Shown here: positions 1-7,992 of the stretch, piece by piece
Layout of the letters: each line of letters opens with the position of its first letter
Position numbering within the stretch: the stretch's first letter is position 1
Source: Mycolicibacterium moriokaense
Lineage (GTDB): Bacteria; Actinomycetota; Actinomycetes; Mycobacteriales; Mycobacteriaceae
Assembly (NCBI RefSeq): GCF_003201655.1
Contig: NZ_QJJU01000020.1
Span: forward strand, 1 to 64,000
Reading direction: 5' to 3'
Length of the DNA stretch: 64,000 nucleotides
Notes under the pieces: model-generated
The model's database searches: none
Told to the model about the DNA's origin: nothing
Seen by the model: only the letters and a program-made list of their open reading frames with translations
Position numbers and translations under genes: made by a program

Positions 1-105
1 GCTGAACTCAACGGACGACCACGCCAAACACTGGACTGGAAGACGCCGGCCGAAGCGCTCAACGAACTACTGTCAAACCCACCAGCTGTTGCATCCATCC
101 CTTGA
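1..105 (+). CDS. IS30-family transposase, C-terminal fragment (cut by window edge)
   Basis: The first 34 codons read in frame 1 to a TGA at 103-105 and give a tail containing LNGRPRQTLDWKTPAEALN, the typical end of IS30-family DDE transposases. The family catalyses copy-out style transposition. Only the tail is in the window, so intactness cannot be judged. The right terminus of the element should lie shortly after the stop. A short inverted repeat GCCAAT-gta-ATTGGC at about 110-124 may be a terminator or part of the end, but I cannot place the IS boundary without a second copy. Confidence 0.8.
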   Translation, partial: AELNGRPRQTLDWKTPAEALNELLSNPPAVASIP

Positions 106-151
106 AACCGCCAATGTAATTGGCGATCTGTCCGCAGTTTCGCTGCGCGTG

Positions 152-601
152 CTATTCGGAGTCGACGGTGGTCGGCTCGATGGATCTCTGCCCGCCACTA
201 TGGGAGACGTCGATCTTGCGCGGCTTCGCGCGTTCGGCCAACGGGATGGTCACCGTGAGCACACCGTTCTCGTAGGTTGCCGAGATCGCCGACACGTCAA
301 TGCCTTCGCCCAGCGACAGTTGCCTGCGGTAGGTGCCGAAGAATCTCTCATTGGTCAGCCATTGCACGGCATCCTCAGACCTCGCTGTGCGATGCGCCGA
401 GATGGTTAGGTTGCCGTTGTCGACATCAACATCGACGGATCCTGGGTCGACGCCGGGTAAGTCGGCCGTCAGCACGTAATGGTCATCGATCTTGCAGAGA
501 TCCATCGGCATGAATCGGGGGGTGCGATTCGAACCGGTCTGATTGGTTAGCAAGCCCCGGGTCAAAACATCAAGGTCACTGAACGGATCAAAACGAAGCA
601 C
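152..601 (-). CDS. Hsp20/alpha-crystallin family small heat-shock protein
   Basis: 149-residue holdase chaperone that would bind unfolding proteins in the cytoplasm. The alpha-crystallin domain covers roughly residues 35-130, with the family signature GVLTVTIP near residue 115; the N-terminal arm starts VLRFDPFSDLD. The GTG start at 601 is chosen because AAGGAGGTGG lies just upstream at ideal spacing; a longer reading upstream has no such site. Length matches mycobacterial 18-kDa antigens. A CIRCE-like inverted repeat lies about 75-100 bp upstream, suggesting heat-shock control by HrcA. Confidence 0.9.
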   Translation of the reverse strand: MLRFDPFSDLDVLTRGLLTNQTGSNRTPRFMPMDLCKIDDHYVLTADLPGVDPGSVDVDVDNGNLTISAHRTARSEDAVQWLTNERFFGTYRRQLSLGEGIDVSAISATYENGVLTVTIPLAERAKPRKIDVSHSGGQRSIEPTTVDSE

Positions 602-674
602 AGCAATCCACCTCCTTGTCCACCTCAGAGCCCGCCACCCTGGCGGGCAGCCCAATCACTGTGCAATTGGCAGA

Positions 675-701
675 TCAGCACTCTCATCCATAGAGTGCCA
701 G
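675..701 (-). promoter_or_regulatory. CIRCE-like HrcA operator upstream of hsp20
   Basis: The sequence reads TCAGCACTC-N9-GAGTGCCAG. The CIRCE consensus bound by HrcA is TTAGCACTC-N9-GAGTGCTAA, so 15 of 18 arm bases match and the 9-base spacer is exact. It sits 74-100 bp upstream of the hsp20 start, a plausible promoter-proximal place. The rest of the 602-830 stretch shows no convincing gene. Confidence 0.75.
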
Positions 702-830
702 CCCCCTTTTCGGGCTCTGGAGTGCGACGATGGCGATATGTCAGTCACGACGGGAGACCTGCTCGACGTCGTCCGGCGACTGTGCATGCACCGCCCGAGG
801 TGACCGAGGGGCTGACGCACAGTGGGACGA

Positions 831-1712
831 CTAGACGACGGCGACCTGTGCTCCGGCGAGCGGCTCGGCGCACTGATCGCACGCCAGCACGGCGTCAAAT
901 CGCCCGCCGCAGCTTGTATGGGTCAAGATCACCGCACCCCCCTCGGGCGCCACGAACCAGCGCTGCGCCCACTGCAGCGCTGTGACGAGCACACCGAACA
1001 GCGCCCGGCCCTTCTCGGTAAGCCGGTATCGGTTGTCTGCGGAGACAAGCACGCCGTTGGCTGTGAAGATCGACAGCCGATCCGCGATCGAACCGGGCGG
1101 AGCGCCGAGCTGACTCTGAAAGTCGGTGAATCGGGTCAGGCCGACGAACGCCGCGACCAGCAGCGCGAAACCCCAACGGTTGCCCATCACACTCATGGTC
1201 TGCGGGAAGAGGCGGGCCGTCTGGTCACCCTCGGAGCGGCGACGGGTCGCGACCGCGGGCACGGACCTCGGCCACGATCCGCTTGGACCCCATTGCGCTA
1301 CAACGTCTTTGTCGCTGGCGCCCTCTCCGCACGAATGACAGATGACCACTGGCGCGAAGTCGGAGCCGCAGGCCTCGTGCCGCATCCCAGGCAACCCCTC
1401 GGCATGCTCGGGCACCCAGTGGCGTTCCCATTCCCAGATCGACAGCAGCACCGGCCATAGGGATCGGCTGCGCGGGGTTACCACATATTCGGATCGGGTC
1501 GGATTCGTCTGGTAGACGCTGCGTTCGAGCAAGCCATCACGCGTCAGCGATTGCAGGCGGCTGGTGAGCACCGAGTTCGAGATCGGCAGCCGTACCTTGA
1601 ATTCGGCGAACCGCGTCGCGCCCAGCAGGGCCTGTTGCACGACGAGCAGCGTCCATTCGTCGCCGAGTAGCCCGAGCATCCGGGCGACGGCATTGGGCTC
1701 CGGTTGCTCCAC
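831..1712 (-). CDS. Duplicated HxlR-type winged-helix regulator with two zinc-ribbon-like tails
   Basis: 293 residues made of two HxlR (MarR-like) winged-helix units, about 8-100 and 165-255. Each is followed by a similar cysteine segment: HEACG...CHSC after the first and HTSCG...CDQC after the second. HxlR proteins normally have one domain and act as dimers, so this looks like an internal duplication giving a single-chain dimer. The GTG start directly abuts the TAG stop of the upstream carotenoid oxygenase gene with no Shine-Dalgarno, implying coupled translation. It is the last gene of the leftward thiolase operon and probably regulates it; that is inference. Confidence 0.85.
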   Translation of the reverse strand: MEQPEPNAVARMLGLLGDEWTLLVVQQALLGATRFAEFKVRLPISNSVLTSRLQSLTRDGLLERSVYQTNPTRSEYVVTPRSRSLWPVLLSIWEWERHWVPEHAEGLPGMRHEACGSDFAPVVICHSCGEGASDKDVVAQWGPSGSWPRSVPAVATRRRSEGDQTARLFPQTMSVMGNRWGFALLVAAFVGLTRFTDFQSQLGAPPGSIADRLSIFTANGVLVSADNRYRLTEKGRALFGVLVTALQWAQRWFVAPEGGAVILTHTSCGGRFDAVLACDQCAEPLAGAQVAVV

Positions 1713-3230
1713 CTACAGTCCGGCTGCTGTTGCCGCGGAGTCGGCATCATTCCAGCGCCGCAGTTGTGAACCGGGTGCCCACGTCGAGTGGGTTCCACTC
1801 GAGACCCGTTCCGGCAGGGCTAGTTTGCACACCGGCCCGTCGGCCACCCTTGCGGCGTCGAACACCAGGCAGTATGAGGCGTCGTCGTTCATGTCGGTGG
1901 TCAGCGTCACCAGGTAGCCGTCGTCCTCGGCTGCGCTCCCGACGCGCGGTGCCACTGCGGCTTCGCTGCCGTAGACACCATCCTCGAACGCGAACCGTTC
2001 CTCGGCGCCGGTTTGCAGGTCATGTTTGACCAGCCCGTCGAAGAGGAACCAGGACGGCTTGCCGGTCGCGGCATAGGTGTAGCGATACTTTCCGCCGGCA
2101 TAGCCGGCGTTGATCATGCCGAATTCGGTTGTGCTGTCCGACAATTGCTCCTCTCGCGCCTCGCCGGTGGCGAGGTTGAACCGCCAGCGGTGCAGCCGGG
2201 ACTGCAGCCGGTCCAGCGCCAGGAACCGGAACGCTTTCTCCCACTTGTCACCGGTGAGCGAGTCAACCGGGTTGGGCTCGCCCTCGAAGAACCCGTCGAG
2301 AACGATCTCGTCGCCGTCCTCGTAGGCGTTGGTGAAGTGCAGCACGAACGTCGGATCGGCCTCGAACCACCGGATGTCCCCGGTTCCTCCGCGACGAGGG
2401 ATCACGGCGAACCGCGACGGCATGTCGCGGTGGAACCCCGGCAGGTGAACGTCGGCCTTCAACAGCTTGGGATCCCAGAACAGGGGAAAGTCGTTGAGAA
2501 TGACGTAGTTTCGAGTGAACGCCATATCGTGTGGCAGCCGCGGGCCCGGCAGCGGCACGTCGATGTAGTGCACGAGGTCGTTATTCTCGTCGACGACGCC
2601 GTAGTGCATGTATGGCGCGTCCTTGCTGTAGTTGAAGAACAGGAGTTCTCCGGTCGCGTCGTCGACCTTGGGGTGCGCGGACACGCCCCAGTCGAAGGGG
2701 AACGCGCCGCCCCAATCGGCCTTGCCAAGGGTGTCGCCGGAGTACGGGTCCACCCGGTAGAGGTCGCCGCACTGGTAGAAGCTCGTCAACGCGGTGCCGC
2801 GGTGCACAATCACGTCGGTGCTCGAGGCGTCCTTCATCAACGTCCGTGCGCCCCAGCCCTTATCGCGCTTCGCGATCTGCACCGGTTCTGCCAGTCCAGG
2901 CCACAGCGGGCCGCCCGCCTCGTTCTCCTCGGCGAACCCGTCGGTGCGGATGAACCTGTTGCGGTAGAACGCTTTCCCGTCGCGGAACCCGACGACGTGC
3001 ACCATGCCGTCACCGTCGAAGGGGTGGTAGAACTTCAGCGCCGGATGCAGCGGGTTCTCGGTGTTGCGAAGGTACACACCGTCGAGGTCGCGGGGAATCT
3101 CACCCTCGACAACGGTCAAGTCATCGGCGTCCCACTCGGTGGTCTGTGGGCGCCACGGGCCGGTCCGGTAGGGATGGTCGTCGTCCTCGGGAAGGGTCGA
3201 CAGGAACTTGCCTACAATCTCGACATCCAT
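1713..3230 (-). CDS. Carotenoid cleavage oxygenase / lignostilbene dioxygenase family
   Basis: 505-residue non-heme iron oxygenase of the RPE65/CCO family, which splits conjugated or styrene-like double bonds to aldehydes using iron held by four histidines. The expected His contexts are visible in order: SAHPKVD, LPHDMAF, LHFTNAYEDGDEIV and, near the C-terminus, SGTHSTWAP. The N-terminal VYLRNTENPLHP and HPFDGDGMVH are also typical. The start is one base from the stop of the thiolase gene upstream, so the two are cotranscribed. The substrate (carotenoid, stilbene or phenylpropenoid) cannot be told from sequence. Confidence 0.9.
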   Translation of the reverse strand: MDVEIVGKFLSTLPEDDDHPYRTGPWRPQTTEWDADDLTVVEGEIPRDLDGVYLRNTENPLHPALKFYHPFDGDGMVHVVGFRDGKAFYRNRFIRTDGFAEENEAGGPLWPGLAEPVQIAKRDKGWGARTLMKDASSTDVIVHRGTALTSFYQCGDLYRVDPYSGDTLGKADWGGAFPFDWGVSAHPKVDDATGELLFFNYSKDAPYMHYGVVDENNDLVHYIDVPLPGPRLPHDMAFTRNYVILNDFPLFWDPKLLKADVHLPGFHRDMPSRFAVIPRRGGTGDIRWFEADPTFVLHFTNAYEDGDEIVLDGFFEGEPNPVDSLTGDKWEKAFRFLALDRLQSRLHRWRFNLATGEAREEQLSDSTTEFGMINAGYAGGKYRYTYAATGKPSWFLFDGLVKHDLQTGAEERFAFEDGVYGSEAAVAPRVGSAAEDDGYLVTLTTDMNDDASYCLVFDAARVADGPVCKLALPERVSSGTHSTWAPGSQLRRWNDADSAATAAGL

Positions 3231-3231
3231 C

Positions 3232-4443
3232 TCAGTCCCCGCTCACAACAAAGCTGACCGTGGTTGAGGTGCTTCCGCCGAAGTTGAGCGTGCCGAACGT
3301 CTGCGCGCCCTCGACCTGGTAGTCACCGGCCGCTCCGTTGACCTGTTTGGCGGCGTCGACGAGCATCCGTACGCCGGACGCGCCGACGGGATGACCGCCG
3401 CCGATCAGCCCGCCGCTGGGGTTGATCGGCAGCCGCCCGCCGATCTCGATCTCGTCGTTTTCGATCGCCTTCCACGATTCGCCGGGCCCGGTCAGCCCGA
3501 TGTGGTCGATGGCGAGGTACTCGCTGGGGGTGAAGCAGTCGTGCACCTCGAAGCCGTCGACATCATCGAGGGTGACGTGGGCGCGGTTGAAGGCGTCGAG
3601 CACCGCCGCACGTACGTGGGGGAGTACGTACGGGTCGTCGGCGGCGCGGTCGAGCTTCTGCTGCAGCCCAAGCCCGACCGTGCGGTGCCCCCAGCCGTCG
3701 ATGCGGCCGATCGGGTGCGCGTCCGGGTGGTCGCGCAGGTACTCGTCGGTGACCAGCACGATGCCCGCGCCGCCGTCGGTCATCTGGCTGCAGTCGAACC
3801 GGCGCAGCCGGCCTTCGACAAGCGGGTTGGCGTCGTCTGCGGCGAGCGGATCGGGCACCGTCCAACCGCGGGTCTGCGCGTTCGGATTGGCGCGGGCGTT
3901 GGCGAAGTTCAGTTGTGCGATGGCCCGCAGATGGGCCTCGTCGAGGCCGTAGCGGCGGTCGTATTCGTTGGCCACTTGGTCGAACATGTACGGCCACATG
4001 AACTTTGCGTCGGCGCCCTCGTGGTCGGTCCAGGCCGCGGCGCCGAGGTGCTGCGCGGCGGTGTCGCCCGGCACCGTCTTCTCCAGTTCGACGCCGACGA
4101 CGAGGGCAGTGCGGTATGCGCCAGAGCGCAGATCCGCGATAGCCGCCAGTGTCGCGACGCTTCCCGATGCGCATGCGGCTTCGTGGCGGGATGCAGGGGT
4201 GTCCCACAGCCCGTCGTTGACGCTGGCGGGCATCGCGCCGAGGTGGCCCTGGCGGGCGAACATTTCACCGAAAGCGTTGGCCACGTGCACCACTTCGATG
4301 TCGCGGGCGTCAATTCTGGCCTCCGCGAGTGAATTCGCCACTACTTCGCCGGTCAGGTCGGCGAAGTCATGGCCTTCGCGGGTGAAGTTGCGCGCGAAAT
4401 CGCTTTGATAGCCGCCAAGGATCCAGACGTTGGGAATGCCCAT
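3232..4443 (-). CDS. Thiolase-family protein (acetyl-CoA acetyltransferase-like)
   Basis: 403-residue thiolase-fold enzyme. It has the acyl-accepting cysteine in HEAACASGS (residue 91) and the C-terminal GGGHPVGASG His motif, while EVHDCFTPSEY in between is typical of the lipid-transfer/SCP2-type thiolase branch. The start MGIPNVWILGGYQSDF is preferred over a reading 16 codons longer because homologues begin at this first beta strand. First gene of the leftward operon with the carotenoid oxygenase and HxlR protein; it may activate or cleave the CoA ester made from the oxygenase product. The exact reaction is unknown. Confidence 0.85.
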   Translation of the reverse strand: MGIPNVWILGGYQSDFARNFTREGHDFADLTGEVVANSLAEARIDARDIEVVHVANAFGEMFARQGHLGAMPASVNDGLWDTPASRHEAACASGSVATLAAIADLRSGAYRTALVVGVELEKTVPGDTAAQHLGAAAWTDHEGADAKFMWPYMFDQVANEYDRRYGLDEAHLRAIAQLNFANARANPNAQTRGWTVPDPLAADDANPLVEGRLRRFDCSQMTDGGAGIVLVTDEYLRDHPDAHPIGRIDGWGHRTVGLGLQQKLDRAADDPYVLPHVRAAVLDAFNRAHVTLDDVDGFEVHDCFTPSEYLAIDHIGLTGPGESWKAIENDEIEIGGRLPINPSGGLIGGGHPVGASGVRMLVDAAKQVNGAAGDYQVEGAQTFGTLNFGGSTSTTVSFVVSGD

Positions 4444-4642
4444 GAATGGGACGGTACTACAACTAAGAGAGTGACTCGGGCGATTCGACAAACGAGAGGC
4501 GGCCCCGCCGGCTCGATGTCTGAACCGACGAGACCTCAGCGAGCACCACGGTCGACCATTGCGCCCGCCTCATGGGGCATTCCCGCTGTGTCGAAAGACA
4601 AACGTCTGCATGGAGCCGGTTCACAATGGGAAGCTTCTTTGC

Positions 4643-5329
4643 ATGACGCCGCCGCGTAACTACGACCTGGCTCAGCGAATGGCCGAGCTAGCGCGGGCTT
4701 CTGCGGCGCCGCGAAGCGTCGAGCAGGTGCTGTTGGATGTGACCTCGGCGGCGATGGAGCTGATACCCGGAGCCGACACGGCAGGCGTGCTGCTCATCGG
4801 CAAGGGCGGAAAGTGGGATTCCGTCGCCAACACGTCTGACCTGTCACATCGACTCGATGAGCTTCAGATGCTGTTCAACGAGGGGCCGTGCGTTGAGGCA
4901 GCGCTCGATGAACTGATCGTGCGGACCGACGATTTTCGCTCCGAAGACCGCTGGCCTCAGTACTCGCCCGCAGTCGTCGACATCGGCGTATTGAGCGGGT
5001 TGTCGTTCAAGCTCTACACAGCCGACCGCACCGCGGGCGCGTTGAACCTGTTCTCCTTCAAACCCAATGCCTTTGACGCAGAGGACGAGACCATCGGCGT
5101 CGTCCTCGCGGCGCACGCGGCGGCGGCGATCCTGGCCAGCCGTCACGGTGAGCAGCTGCAGTCGGCGATTTCGACCAGGGACCGCATCGGCCAGGCCAAG
5201 GGCATCATCATGGAGCGTTTCGGCGTCAACGATGTGCAAGCCTTCGAGATGCTGCGCAAGCTGTCGCAGGACAGCAACACCCGGCTGATCGACGTCGCGC
5301 AACGGGTCATCGACACCCGCGGAGACTGA
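4643..5329 (+). CDS. GAF-ANTAR RNA-binding antiterminator protein
   Basis: 228 residues. A GAF sensory domain (about 15-165) contains FNEGPCVEAALDE, usual in actinobacterial GAF-ANTAR proteins. A C-terminal ANTAR three-helix domain (about 170-225) begins ISTRDRIGQAKGIIMERFG. ANTAR domains bind paired hexaloop RNA hairpins and prevent transcription termination. The ATG at 4643 is chosen with GGGAAG nearby; an in-frame ATG at 4610 is an alternative. It is divergent from the thiolase operon. The 4444-4642 gap holds only promoter-type sequence that I can see. Confidence 0.85.
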   Translation: MTPPRNYDLAQRMAELARASAAPRSVEQVLLDVTSAAMELIPGADTAGVLLIGKGGKWDSVANTSDLSHRLDELQMLFNEGPCVEAALDELIVRTDDFRSEDRWPQYSPAVVDIGVLSGLSFKLYTADRTAGALNLFSFKPNAFDAEDETIGVVLAAHAAAAILASRHGEQLQSAISTRDRIGQAKGIIMERFGVNDVQAFEMLRKLSQDSNTRLIDVAQRVIDTRGD

Positions 5330-5616
5330 TCAACGTGACCGCGTAGTGACGCGCCACGTGTCGCTGGACCCTGTTGCACATGCCCCACGATTCAAGATCA
5401 AAATGGTGGGACTTCGGGGTGAGATGCCAACGCTGTGACTATCGCCAAATAGGGGCTTGACCTGCATGCCAGTTTGGAGTACAACATTTACTGCTCCGTA
5501 GATCCTTGCAGAGCGGAAGCCCGGGCCGCGAGCGGTTTTCGCGCCGAGTTTTGATGCTGGTGAGGGTTGCCGAGCGCACAAACTGGCACAGGGGATTCCG
5601 CACAAGGGGTATTGCT

Positions 5617-6366
5617 ATGCAGCAACATCCGGGAAAAGAGGATCGGTTCGCCGTTGTGAATTCCAGCGGCGATGGCAAGGCAGTCATCGACGGGGCCGGT
5701 GCCCCGCAGCGGGTCGGCTGGTTCCGCTTCTACTTCGACGACGACCGCTGGGAGTGGTCCCCGCAGGTAGAAAGGATGCACGGATACTTGCCGGGCTCGG
5801 TCACCCCGACGACCGAGATGGTCCTCGCCCACAAACACCCCGACGACTACCGCCAGATCGCAGACACCCTTGATCTGATCCGCCAAAGCCGTCAACCCTT
5901 CAGCAGCCGGCACCGCATCATCGACGTACAAGGCCGAGTCCATCACGTTGTTGTCGTCGCGGATCTTCTGCGTGAGCTCGACGGGACGGTGATGGCCACT
6001 CAGGGCTATTACGTTGACGTCACGCCGTTGGAGCGGGAGCGCCAGGACGAGGTGACCGCCGCCGTCACGGTTATTGCCGAGACCCGAGCAGAAATCGAGC
6101 GGGCCAAGGGCATGTTGATGCTCATCTACGGGATGGACGAGGCGGCGGCCTTCGAGCTGCTCAAGTGGCGATCCCAGGAGACCAACGTCAAGTTGAGGCT
6201 GCTTGCGGCACAGGTAGTCAAAGACTTCGTCGCCCTTGCCGCCGGCGAACACTTCCCACCTCGGTCCGCCTGCGACAAACTCCTTTTGAGCGCACACCTC
6301 CGGCTAAATGCGGAAACCAAGTCGAGGGACGACACCGTCCTACAGCCATCAGAGGACACGGGATAG
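5617..6366 (+). CDS. PAS-ANTAR domain protein
   Basis: 249 residues. A PAS domain (about 30-150; GWFRFYFDDDRWEWSPQVERM, HPDDY, YYVDVTPLERER) is followed by an ANTAR domain (about 165-220; RAEIERAKGMLMLIYGMDEAAAFELLKWRSQETN). It should sense a ligand or redox cue through PAS and act on RNA as an antiterminator. ATG 5617 is chosen because AAGGGG precedes it at good spacing; longer in-frame starts lack this. The 287-base stretch before it (5330-5616) has no convincing gene and should carry its promoter. Confidence 0.85.
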   Translation: MQQHPGKEDRFAVVNSSGDGKAVIDGAGAPQRVGWFRFYFDDDRWEWSPQVERMHGYLPGSVTPTTEMVLAHKHPDDYRQIADTLDLIRQSRQPFSSRHRIIDVQGRVHHVVVVADLLRELDGTVMATQGYYVDVTPLERERQDEVTAAVTVIAETRAEIERAKGMLMLIYGMDEAAAFELLKWRSQETNVKLRLLAAQVVKDFVALAAGEHFPPRSACDKLLLSAHLRLNAETKSRDDTVLQPSEDTG

Positions 6367-6376
6367 ACGTGGCTGA

Positions 6377-7654
6377 TTACGCGTCTGCCAGTACGGCGTT
6401 GCCGTACCAGTGACAGAGAAGCAACGCGATTTCGACGTCGAGACGGCCGTCGCTGATCGGTCGCCCACGTCGGTCGATCGCCCGTTGCACGCGATATTTG
6501 ATGGAGTTGGTGTGCAGGTGCAATTCCTCGGCTGCGGCCTTGAAGCTGCCCCCGGCGCGCAGAAAGACACCCAGGGTTTCACGTAGTCGCTCGTCGTTTT
6601 CCGTGCAGGATGCGAGCGGACCGAGCACCTCGGCGACCCACACCCTCGCCGCGCCGAGGTTGCTGTTCAGCAGCGCCGCGGCCGACAGGCCGTGATCGCT
6701 TGAAGCGGTGACCCGCTGAGCATTCGAGCCGGCGGCGATCGCAACCGCATGGGCTTCTTGTGCCTGCTCATGCGAACGCCGAAACCCCTCGACACCCGGC
6801 AACGGATCACCGGCGGCGATCCACGGCGCATCAGGTCGTGCCTCGGCGCACGCACGTATACGAGTGACCGCTGTCGGCGTAGCCTCGGCCTGCACTGGGA
6901 TCCAGGCCCATCCAGTCAGGCGGTCCACCGAGATGTGCAACGAGCTCTCGCGGGCGCCGGCCGAGTCGGCGAGTTGATCGACGAACCGCTCCATCGACGC
7001 GAGGTCGTCGCCGCCGTCGTCCTCGTCACGCCACGCCACAATCGCTATATGAGTCCGCCGCAGCGGGTAGCGAATTGAGGTTGCCACTTCGTCGATGTCG
7101 AGGTCGGCCCCGTCGAGGAGCTCCCGGACCCGCATCGCGCGCAGGCTGTTCCGATTCTCCATCCAGCGGTCATGCTCGTCTTGATAGGTGCTCACCACCT
7201 GTTGCGTGATCCAGTCGATGTAGCCGAACGTGACTTCCGAGATCTGGCGAAACACGGCGAGGCTCAGCTGCGGGTCCAGGTCCGACAAGCCGATCTCGAC
7301 CAGCACAGCGTCGAGCAACGCCTTGTGGCCGAGGCGGTAGGCGCGCACCAACGCGTTGACCGTCGTTCCCCGCTGCGCGAGGCGCCGTGCGTGTTCGACT
7401 GCGGCGGTGGGCAATTCGACTTTCTCGATCGGAATCCCGTGCCGGATCGCGGAGAAGACGGTGGCGACGTTCCCGTCGATGCTGTCACGCAACAGCTGCA
7501 GTAGTTGCGCATCGCCGCGCAGCTCGGCGATCTCCGTGACCAACATCTGATGCATCGCGCCGGTCAGTTCGGCCATTCGCAGGTCCAGGCGGCCGACGAT
7601 CTCCGCCGCGCACCGACCGACGACCGCGGTATCGGCATGGCCAGCTTTCGCCAT
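6377..7654 (-). CDS. PucR/CdaR-type transcriptional regulator
   Basis: 425 residues with an N-terminal helical sensory region (RsbT co-antagonist-like), a central GGDEF-like degenerate domain and a C-terminal PucR helix-turn-helix. The last begins LRETLGVFLRAGGSFKAAAEELHLHTNSIKYRVQ, the hallmark of this family. Such proteins often control purine, sugar-acid or aromatic metabolism. It is divergently transcribed from the small membrane peptide / GMC oxidoreductase pair, which is the obvious candidate target. A 17-bp inverted repeat lies between them. Confidence 0.87.
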   Translation of the reverse strand: MAKAGHADTAVVGRCAAEIVGRLDLRMAELTGAMHQMLVTEIAELRGDAQLLQLLRDSIDGNVATVFSAIRHGIPIEKVELPTAAVEHARRLAQRGTTVNALVRAYRLGHKALLDAVLVEIGLSDLDPQLSLAVFRQISEVTFGYIDWITQQVVSTYQDEHDRWMENRNSLRAMRVRELLDGADLDIDEVATSIRYPLRRTHIAIVAWRDEDDGGDDLASMERFVDQLADSAGARESSLHISVDRLTGWAWIPVQAEATPTAVTRIRACAEARPDAPWIAAGDPLPGVEGFRRSHEQAQEAHAVAIAAGSNAQRVTASSDHGLSAAALLNSNLGAARVWVAEVLGPLASCTENDERLRETLGVFLRAGGSFKAAAEELHLHTNSIKYRVQRAIDRRGRPISDGRLDVEIALLLCHWYGNAVLADA

Positions 7655-7708
7655 GACCAGACCATAAACCTCCAGCTATCCGAACCGAGGGGTTCGCTGC
7701 GACCTCGT

Positions 7709-7725
7709 TTGGCCTCGCAGGCCAA
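7709..7725. promoter_or_regulatory. Inverted repeat, possible PucR-type operator
   Basis: TTGGCC-TCGCA-GGCCAA is a perfect 6+5+6 palindrome in the divergent 182-bp region between the PucR-type regulator (start 7654) and the small membrane peptide gene (start 7837). A further GGCCAA half-site follows at about 7731. Function is inferred from position only. Confidence 0.35.
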
Positions 7726-7836
7726 TAGACGGCCAAAACTTCGGCGTCTGGGGACGTCGCGGCAACCTATCCGGCTCAACGATCCTTATCGCAATCAGAA
7801 CCAAAGTTCCGCTTCGCGAAGAAAGTGAGTCCACAA

Positions 7837-7992
7837 ATGAGCTCCTATTTCAGCGCCATCGCCGTTTTCCTGCTGGTCCTGTCCCCGCTGTTTGTTCCGA
7901 TCGCCATCACGGTGGCCCCTCTGGCGCCCTCGGGTATCCGTCGGGTCGCCCGCGCCCTCGGCATCTACCGCGCGGCGCCCCGGTTCGCCTGA
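7837..7992 (+). CDS. 51-residue hydrophobic peptide coupled to GMC oxidoreductase
   Basis: Short reading frame from ATG 7837 to TGA 7990-7992, beginning MSSYFSAIAVFLLVLSPLF and containing one or two hydrophobic stretches followed by a basic tail (IRRVARALGIYR). The TGA overlaps the ATG of the next gene by one base (TGATG), so the peptide is translationally coupled to the GMC oxidoreductase. I recall a small gene next to the GMC-type oxidoreductase gene Rv0492c in M. tuberculosis; whether it is homologous needs a search. Likely role: membrane anchor or partner of the flavoenzyme (inference). Confidence 0.7.
   Translation: MSSYFSAIAVFLLVLSPLFVPIAITVAPLAPSGIRRVARALGIYRAAPRFA

Noticed and set aside
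110..124. GCCAAT-gta-ATTGGC hairpin as an attachment site or IS30 end
   Set aside because: Too short and no second element end in view; kept only as a remark in the IS30 entry.
2013..3257. 414-codon open frame antisense to the carotenoid oxygenase gene
   Set aside because: Shadow of a well-supported gene; the translation is low-complexity Val/Glu/Arg with no domain.
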